Below, in pieces: positions 57,532 through 64,000 of a DNA stretch of 64,000 bases; position 1 is the first letter of the stretch; each line of letters opens with the position of its first letter. The position numbers and the translations under genes were made by a program. The DNA comes from Diploptera punctata (Eukaryota > Arthropoda > Insecta > Blattodea > Blaberidae), in NCBI GenBank assembly GCA_030220185.1, contig JASPKZ010001230.1:1123001-1187000 (forward strand), read 5' to 3'. A model generated the notes under the pieces. That model did not search any database. It was not told the origin of the DNA and worked only from the letters and a program-made list of their open reading frames with translations.

Positions 57532-58174
57532 CAGGGTTATTCATTTATAAGCTAATGGGCGCACAGTGTTTTGCCTCTCCCGAGCTCTTGCTAGATTCCA
57601 CCACTACGGCTGCCTTTGAGCATGTGCATCTACATCTACTATCATTGGCACTTGACAGTACTGTATTGTCTAGCAATATGAACAAGCGATTGAATCTAGA
57701 GCAATGTATTTTTGTGTGCAAAAATTATTTTCATTGTGAGTCACCAAGCCATGTTTGCACAGAGTATATTCAAAAGTTCCCTGGTGAAGTGCCTCCTTCC
57801 AAATTTACAATTCACATGATTGTGAAGAAATTTGAAACCACTGGTACAGATTTAACAGCGGAAAAGTCAGACAAAATAAGCACAAGTTTTGAACGTACAC
57901 CAACAAAATCCATACCAAAAATTAGCCTAACAGGTGGGAATTTCAGAGTCTTCCACACATAGAGCAACTAAATTTTTAAAACTAAAACCTTACAAGTGTA
58001 CACATGTCCATTGTTTAAAACAAGGTGATGATATTTTCAGCATCTTCTATAAGGTAAGATTTTTATACATGCTTTACACACGGAGTTTATATAGGAGCAA
58101 ATCTGGCTGTGGCACACCCAAGTGTGCACGGGCAAAATTACGTGTGCCCATTAGGTTATAAATGAAGAACCCTG
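57532..58174 (+). mobile_element. Deleted Tc1/mariner-type transposon (N-terminal HTH kept)
   Basis: Inverted ends CAGGGTTATTCATTTATAAG and its near-inverse, about 30 bp with the right copy slightly diverged; TA on both sides. An ATG at 57,678 opens MNKRLNLEQCIFVCKNYFHC, ...KFPGEVPPSKFTIHMIVKKF: the first helix-turn-helix of a mariner-like transposase. A frameshift near 57,937 continues into THRATKFLKLKPYKCTHVHC, the second HTH. The DDE catalytic domain is deleted. TIR and TA target are intact enough to date it as moderately old. Confidence 0.9.
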
Positions 58175-59161
58175 TATATACAAAGACTTTATTGATTATT
58201 ATTTGTTCTTCCCACAAATATGTAGACTGCAACAGTCTATCTATCACTGAAGCTTGGAATCATTATCAGACTATAGTCAATTTAATTTTCTTCATGTCCC
58301 TTTTAGGAGGGTTGAATATGCTATTAGTCTTAATTTTCCAATATGACTTCGCTCCATTTCCATTAATTCTCATTATTTTACAAACCTAACTAATTGAATT
58401 GAAATAAAAAAAACTTGTAATAAAAAAAAATTATGCTTAATGTGACGTTAATAAATTATAGCATCCACTTAATACATGTTTAAATGGAAACCACTCTCGC
58501 AGTATGGCGACAGGAGCCTTCATTAGATGTCATTCTTTAAGATAGGACATTGCCAGTCTATCTCTTTGTATATTATTCTTTTCCAGTTGAACAAGTGTAC
58601 ATATAAACATTGGTATTGTACTTAGAACTATTTCTGTAACTACAGTAAGCAAAACCCTTATTCTTCAGTCATAGTTAGTAATAATATATTAAACTAATTT
58701 TTCTAAAAAAACACTCAATAAATAAAAATGCCCATAATTATGAAATATTTCCAACCAAATGCCAGAAACTGGGATTAGCTTTATTAAATCAAGATAATAT
58801 TGCCCCATCTTGGAATTTCTTCTTCCCCTATACTCCGATTAAGAATAGAGTAATTTTATTATTGTAAGTTTTCTTAGCCAGTGTCATTCGTGGCACATTC
58901 CAGATGTGGAGGGCATGAATGTTTTGGCTATTTGTGCAGTCTGTATATATACAGAAATCTCTTCATAATAGAATTCAACACCATAAGTTACTTACTGCAG
59001 TAATAGCCAAAATGTCCAGTAATGTTAACTACATGCCATGAATATTTAAAAATACACTTTTCTCTATTATTTCTATGATAAAAATATACTTTTCTTTCTT
59101 TCTTTCCCCCCTTTTATTTTCCTTCAACTTCTTTTCTCTCACTGTTTTAGGAAGGATAAAG
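58175..59161. other. No recognised feature
   Basis: AT-rich intergenic-like sequence. Confidence 0.45.
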
Positions 59162-59175
59162 TAGTTCTACGTTAT

Positions 59176-59335
59176 ATTTAAAGAGAAAAATTATATGCTC
59201 AGACCGGGACTTGAAACCGGGACCCTTGGTTTTCTAGTCCAAGTGCTCTACCATTTGAGCTACCTGAGCAAGTAATTTTTCTCTTTAAATATGATTTATC
59301 CATCATTGAGATGTATGAAATTAATAATAAGAACA
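59176..59335 (-). mobile_element. tRNA-like element with TIRs and 14-bp TSD
   Basis: The minus strand gives a cloverleaf-like core GCTCAGGTAGCTCAAATGG...TTTCAAGTCCCGG...TCTGAGC (7-bp acceptor stem, D arm, T arm) but a 9-nt anticodon loop, so not a normal tRNA gene. It is enclosed by about 27-bp inverted ends of the type ATTTAAAGAGAAAAATTA. A near-perfect duplication TAGTTCTAC(G/A)TTAT (59,162-59,175; 59,336-59,349) brackets the unit including an AT-rich tail, indicating retro-insertion. Confidence 0.8.
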
Positions 59336-59514
59336 TAGTTCTACATTATTTAATCTGATGCTCTGTGATCATAGAAACAGAATAAATTCCTTTAATGGCA
59401 GTTCATAATCACACTTCAATTACATAGAATCGATGTCTTTAATATATTTATTTTAGACTTTTAATAAAGGCATTGGAAAATTTAAGAAAAAAAAATGTAC
59501 TGCCTCATCTCATT

Positions 59515-60120
59515 TTTGTCTTCTATCTAGACTGGTTTCAGAACCTAATTGGTTCCATCTTCAGTATTTTCATGACCATTGTTCTGTCATATTGATGAAC
59601 TGCTTCTTCCTTCTTCTGTTCATAGATTGTTTAACCTCCAAATCAAATCACATTCCCCGAGAATTTCAAAATTCTTTAATTTCTCCTTGTTTTTGTTGAC
59701 TTTTTTCCCAAAATGGTTTTTCTATTTGTTTTATTAACATAGCCTTTCTTACAATTTGATCTTTTCCTGACCAAGTGTGAGCGCTACTGCAGAATTCTCT
59801 ACTTCCCCGTTTTTGACATGCCTAAGCTGTTCCTTCACACTGGTTTTCATTTTTTTTCTATGTAGATTTTATCACAATCCCTGCATTTTATCTGATAAAT
59901 CCCTGATTTTTCTTCAATTTTCTCATTTTGTTGGATCTGATTAATCTATTGAGGCTGCAGTCATTTTTCAGTACCAATCTTATGTTTAATTTTTAAATAT
60001 TTTGAAACTTACGGTGTTTAAATGGATGATTTGTAAATTTCTTAAATTTTATAAGACAACAATCATGAAAATACTGAAGATTGAACCAATTAGTGTCTGA
60101 AACTGGTCTAAATAAGTATT
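59515..60120 (-). mobile_element. Decayed Penelope-like fragment with HHR-like inverted ends
   Basis: Minus-strand text between about 59,960 and 59,650 reads KSGIYQIKCRDCDKIY (GIY-YIG start) and GECDLIWR further on, with several stops. The left end has a minus-strand core CTGAAGA, 5-6-bp stem GGAACC/GGTTC(T), GAAAC (59,535-59,564). The right end has a plus-strand core CTGAAGA...GAAAC (60,074-60,103). The same architecture as 61.4-62.0 kb, older. Confidence 0.78.
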
Positions 60121-61399
60121 AATATTAATTACTGACTTACAGTGAGAGTTCCTCTAGGGGGAAAAATCCCTGATTTCAAGATTTTCATCATAAGCAATAA
60201 GAAGTAAACGCATTTCATTACAGTGTATATATAATTTAATGCTATTTTAATATACATTACTTTAACCATGTTAGGAAATCTAAACAAATGTTCCTGTATA
60301 GTTATTAGTTTTTTCTCATTCCTGTGATTAAGAATGTGCCAAGGAAATAATGTGTGTCCCAGTTTATAATTGATATATTTTTTTTTATTTTGAGGATCAT
60401 AATAATTCTACAGTTTCTTAGATTAAATAAATTATTGTGAAACTTTATTTATGCATTTAATAAATTTTGAGCAGGATAATAGTTCTAGTATTTGTGAAAA
60501 GCAGGAGTACTTCAAATAAATTTAAATATAAAAAGAAATTATGTTTTATGATTAGAGTAACCAGATGTCTACTTATACATTATGATCAAAAGTGTTGAGA
60601 CGCTTAACAATAACTCATAGCTTTTTTTTTTTTTTTTTTCCCTTGACTTGCACTTATGAGATGGTCTACCCTTTCGTCTTTGACAGACTTAACTCAGGCA
60701 GGAAAACTTTCCAGAAGGTTAAACTGTTATAGGAGTCTGAACTTTTATGGAGACAGGTCATTCTTCTTTTAGAGAAGTTAATGACATGGGTCATTGGAAT
60801 CTGGAGTAAAGACTATGTTCTAATTTATCTTACAGCTGTTAGAGTGGATTAAGGTCAGAGCTCTGGACCAGCCAGTCCTTCCTTAACTTTTTGTCTCAAA
60901 ACCACTTCCCTATAGACTTAGCTTTAATGTAAAGAATTATCATACTCACACGAACAATTCTCATTAGCAAACTTGTCGTCTATGATAGTACAAATTCATT
61001 CAGAATTAATAATTTTTAATTAAATTTAAATTCATTCAGAATGTCTTTTTTAACCTCTGACATTCTAATTGGTATTTGTTTTACAAAGGACCAAGCTTGT
61101 TAAACGAGAAACAGCCCCACACTATAATGCTATCTCTTCAAATTTCATTGTGGTATAATACAGGCTTCTAAACTACCATTTTAAATTAAAGTATATTTTT
61201 AGTAACATTTACTAATATCATATCTTTTATCTTGCTATTATACTTTTCCTTTATATTGTAATAATTCATTTAACTTCATATTTTGTTGAACAATGAATTA
61301 GATTACAATGAACAAATTATTTTCTCAAATCATTTATCATAGCTGACATACAGAACTACTGGTGATGCTGATGATGAACTCAGTTTTATGGAAGTTAAT
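60121..61399. other. No recognised feature
   Basis: AT-rich, one poly-T run near 60,620. Confidence 0.45.
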
Positions 61400-61411
61400 A
61401 CATTTATCCTT

Positions 61412-62025
61412 AATATTTAATTTTAGGAAGTTATATTTTGAGGTTATTTTAATTATATTATTTTTGGACTGGACATCTTACCTCAATATTAATGTTGATT
61501 TGTTCTTGGACATGTTTCAAAACAATTCTGTTTTATCGTTAGCTTTTTGATAAAAATAAAAAGTCAGGAATATATCAAATTGATGCATGGGTTGTGAAAA
61601 GATATATATAGGGAAAACAAAAAGAAACCTAAAAATTAGAACCAAAGAACACATAAGAAATATTAAAAATGGAGAAATTGAAAAATCTGCAGTTGCTGCT
61701 CATGTTTGGTCTGAAAAACATAATATAAATTCAGACACTAAATTATTAAAACAGTTAGAAAATACAAAAGAGCTGAATATTTGGGAAAAAATTTATATTC
61801 AGAAGAACAGAAACAGAGTTATGAATTTTGATATTCCGATGGAGGGTGACCTTGTTTGGAGGTTCTTTGGCCAACCACAGGATGGAGCTGACATCGACAT
61901 AGGTGGTGCAACATAAATAAAACCAGTCTGGGAAAGCTGATGATAAAACAGAATTGTTTTGAAACATGTCCAAGAACAAATCAACATTAATATTGAGGTA
62001 AGATGTCCAGACCAAAAATAATATA
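61412..62025 (+). mobile_element. Palindrome-ended Penelope-like unit with GIY-YIG ORF
   Basis: A 614-bp insertion with a perfect 12-bp TSD ACATTTATCCTT (61,400-61,411; 62,026-62,037). Inverted arms about 95 bp (61,452-61,547; 61,934-62,027) enclose one ORF. The right arm carries a textbook hammerhead-like core: CTGATGA (61,937-61,943), a 6-bp stem AAAACA/TGTTTT, then GAAAC (61,961-61,965). The left arm has the same but degraded (CTAACGA). Arms end in TTGAGGTAAGATGTCC. The unit looks like a 5'-truncated Penelope-like element in which the HHR-bearing end is present twice in inverted orientation. Confidence 0.88.
61587..61916 (+). CDS. GIY-YIG endonuclease domain of a Penelope-like element (truncated)
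   Basis: 109 codons beginning MGCEKIYIGKTKRNLKIRTK. The KIYIGKTKR-N-L--R-KEH motif and the downstream AAHVWSEKHNI segment are the GIY-YIG nuclease half typical of Penelope-like retroelements (YIG plus the R and H residues visible). The usual upstream cysteine/histidine (GIYQINC-DC) piece is mostly missing and the reverse transcriptase is absent. It ends at TAA at 61,914, just before the inverted end. Presumably non-functional alone. Same family as copies at 63.1 and 63.6 kb. Confidence 0.9.
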   Translation: MGCEKIYIGKTKRNLKIRTKEHIRNIKNGEIEKSAVAAHVWSEKHNINSDTKLLKQLENTKELNIWEKIYIQKNRNRVMNFDIPMEGDLVWRFFGQPQDGADIDIGGAT

Positions 62026-62037
62026 ACATTTATCCTT

Positions 62038-62928
62038 TTTTAGTTCTTTGCAAGAAACTGTGTGATTCATAAAAAATTAACCATACAAATAATTATAGAC
62101 ACTTTAAATACATATTATAATAAAGTTAATGGATATTAAAATAGAACACTGCTATGATGAGTGTTGGGAATTAAAAAATAAGTAATTGTTTTTAGTTCTA
62201 GATGTTATAATGAAATAATGATAATATTCATTTGGGTAATTGAGTAAAGAGAGATTTTATCTACCAGCAGACAATGAATGCATACAATGTTTCCATTTTT
62301 AACATCTGGCTCACCCATTCGCCATTAACTTACATTCTGGATTAAATGAAAATTAAATATTTACCTATATTAGTCTTTTGTGGTGGCTTCATGTAATTCC
62401 AGAACACCATAATCTTTGTAGGTTACGTACATATTAGAAAAAAAAACCCTATAACATATTGCCAAAAAAATGGTACTCTTTTATGTTTTACAACATTATA
62501 GTTTTCTTGTGAAGATCATATTGGAACGGGGCATTCCTTAACATCATTCCCAGAAAAAATGTCTTATATGAAGGTGCATTCTATTGGAGTAAAAGTTAAA
62601 TACATAATTTTACAATTATAATGTATTGAAATAAAAATTGTAATTACAAGCAATTTAACAACAGACCATTAATATTCTTATGACATGAATGTTAAAAAAT
62701 TAAGTTATTGGCAATAACATAGAGAAATATTTTGTTTTTAAATTATCTCTGTTAACAGTAATGATTTTTCAACAACAGTTTTTATGCTAACCCAAGTATG
62801 AAAATAAATGTTTTCCTAAGCCTGCACATTAGATGTGATTTTATCTTCAAAACTCACCTCTTCATAGTTAAATATGTGAAATAACATTGAGGTTCTTAAT
62901 TCGTAAATTAATGAGTCATTTTCTACAT
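62038..62928. other. No recognised feature
   Basis: AT-rich between two Penelope-like units. Confidence 0.45.
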
Positions 62929-63117
62929 CTTACCTCATATTTCCTGTTTTCTTTAAACACGGGAACTAGTTTTCAAGAGAAAAATCTCTCTCGTTTTCAA
63001 CCGACATTATGACTACTGAATTTTTGTTGGAATTTCCATCAATAAGGTTGCCATCTGGTTGGTTTGATGAACTTCGAGATGAGGTCACATTCATCAGGAA
63101 TCTCGAAATTCATGGAT

Positions 63118-63396
63118 CTAAACTTGTTCTTCTGAATATATATCTTCTCCCAAATTGTCAATTCTAAAGGTTTTTCCAAATGTTTTAAAAGTTAGGCATC
63201 TTTTTTCAAATTTATGATTCTCCAACAAACTATGTGCTGCAATAGCTGATTTTTTAATTTCACCATTTTTAATATTTCTAAAATGTTCCTTTGTGCTAGT
63301 GTCCAAATTCCTTTTTGTTTTTCCTATGTATACTTTATTACAGTCTTTACAATTAATTTGATAAATTCCAGATTTTTTGCTATCTGGGGTGTTCAA
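63118..63396 (-). CDS. GIY-YIG endonuclease fragment, left arm of the inverted dimer
   Basis: 92 codons: MNTPDSKKSGIYQINCKDCN, KVYIGKTKRNLDTSTKEHFR. The complete GIYQINC-DC-K-YIGKTKR signature of PLE GIY-YIG domains is present, with AAHSLLENH downstream; the frame is lost before the C-terminus (DNLGEDIYSEEQV). Confidence 0.9.
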   Translation of the reverse strand: MNTPDSKKSGIYQINCKDCNKVYIGKTKRNLDTSTKEHFRNIKNGEIKKSAIAAHSLLENHKFEKRCLTFKTFGKTFRIDNLGEDIYSEEQV

Positions 63397-63540
63397 TTTT
63401 CTAATTAGTTATTAATAGATTACCCAGGCTAAATTTATTTATCGGTGCCAATGTAAATTTTTAAAAAATTTCAAGAAATTCAATATTACATTGGCACCAA
63501 TAAATAAATTTAGCCTTGGTAATCTATTAAAAACTAATGA

Positions 63541-63850
63541 GAAATTGAACACACCAGATAGCAAAAAAAATCTGGAATTTATCAAATTAATTGTAAAGAC
63601 TGTATTTAAGTATACATAGGAAAAACAAAAAGGAATTTGGACACTCGCACAAAGGAACAGTTTAGAAATATTAAAAATGGTGAAAAGAAAAATCAGCTAT
63701 TGCAGCACATAGTTTGTTGGAGAATCATAAAATTGAAAGAGGCCCAACTTTTAAAACATTTTGAAAAACCTTTAGAATTGACAATTTGGGAGAAGATATA
63801 TATTTAGAAGAACAAATTTAGATCCATTTGAGATTCCTGATGAACATGAC
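63541..63850 (+). pseudogene. GIY-YIG fragment, right arm, decayed
   Basis: Inverse copy of 63,118-63,396 with stops (for example TTTAAGTATACATAGG where the YIG motif lies) and frameshifts. It reads SKKNLEFIKLIVKTV*VYIGK-KRNLDTRTKEQF in pieces. Confidence 0.85.
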
Positions 63851-64000
63851 CTCATCTCGAAGTTCATCAAATCAACACCAGATGGCAACGTTATTGATGG
63901 AGATTCCAACGAAAAGCCAATAGTCATGTCAGTTGAAAATGAGATTTTTCTCTTGAAAACTAGTTCCCCTGTTTAAAGAAAACATGAAATATGAGGTAAG

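Larger units (their letters stand above)
62929..64000. mobile_element. Giant inverted dimer of a Penelope-like 3' end (runs off window)
   Basis: Left arm 62,929-63,458 and right arm 63,484-64,000 are near-perfect inverse copies separated by about 25 bp of AT-rich loop. Each arm carries a GIY-YIG region facing outwards, followed by the EFHQID-like C-terminal coding end, a hairpin plus GAAAAC hammerhead-like relic, and the terminus ATATGAGGTAAG. The right copy ends exactly at the window edge, so any TSD is not visible. Total palindrome is over 1 kb. Confidence 0.9.

Overview
This window looks like AT-rich nuclear DNA from a large-genome insect. Only one conserved host gene is clearly visible. 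It is the 3' two-thirds of a calcium-dependent mitochondrial carrier gene (SCaMC / SLC25A23-24-25 family, + strand), with five coding exons between 37,897 and 51,971. The translated exons look most like insect SCaMC, and the introns are long and packed with repeats. The organism is therefore probably an insect with a big repeat-rich genome, for example a cockroach/termite-type polyneopteran. That assignment is inference; nothing in the window proves the species.

Layout. 1-37.8 kb is mostly repeats: 5'-truncated LINE copies, several tRNA-derived SINE families (called A to G here), a MITE-like family with internal inverted repeats, long tandem and inverted duplications, and microsatellites. Three host-gene candidates sit in it: a CpG-rich putative first exon near 10.7 kb, a broken or frameshifted minus-strand ORF of unknown function at 27.5-28.0 kb, and a CpG-rich putative alternative first exon at 36.6 kb. 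The two putative first exons end in phase 0, which fits the phase-0 acceptor of the first clear SCaMC exon. 37.9-52.0 kb holds the SCaMC exons and introns. 52-64 kb is 3' flank, with a deleted pogo/Tigger element, a deleted mariner-type element, and Penelope-like (PLE) fragments coding for GIY-YIG endonuclease.

The most striking pattern is a family of palindromic (foldback) insertions, at least 13 loci, concentrated from 40 to 64 kb. Most have two inverted arms ending in a motif like ATATGAGGTAAG or TTGAGGTAAGATG. Many carry a hammerhead-ribozyme-like core: CTGANGA, a short hairpin, then GAAAC. Some enclose a PLE GIY-YIG coding fragment. For eight of them I can read perfect or near-perfect target-site duplications of 11-14 bp outside the palindrome, and a ninth has a 12-bp duplication with one mismatch. 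The palindromes therefore appear to have inserted as units. Hammerhead motifs are known from Penelope-like retroelements. The compact palindromic forms here, including dimeric ones and a roughly 1.07-kb GIY-YIG/GIY-YIG inverted dimer at the right edge, deserve attention.

A second odd class is short tRNA-like modules (A and B boxes, cloverleaf-like, 9-nt anticodon loop) bounded by inverted AAAGAGAAAAATTA-type ends. One of these is a perfect head-to-head dimer inside a SCaMC intron.

All calls were made by eye from sequence and translation. No alignment, database search or folding program was run.
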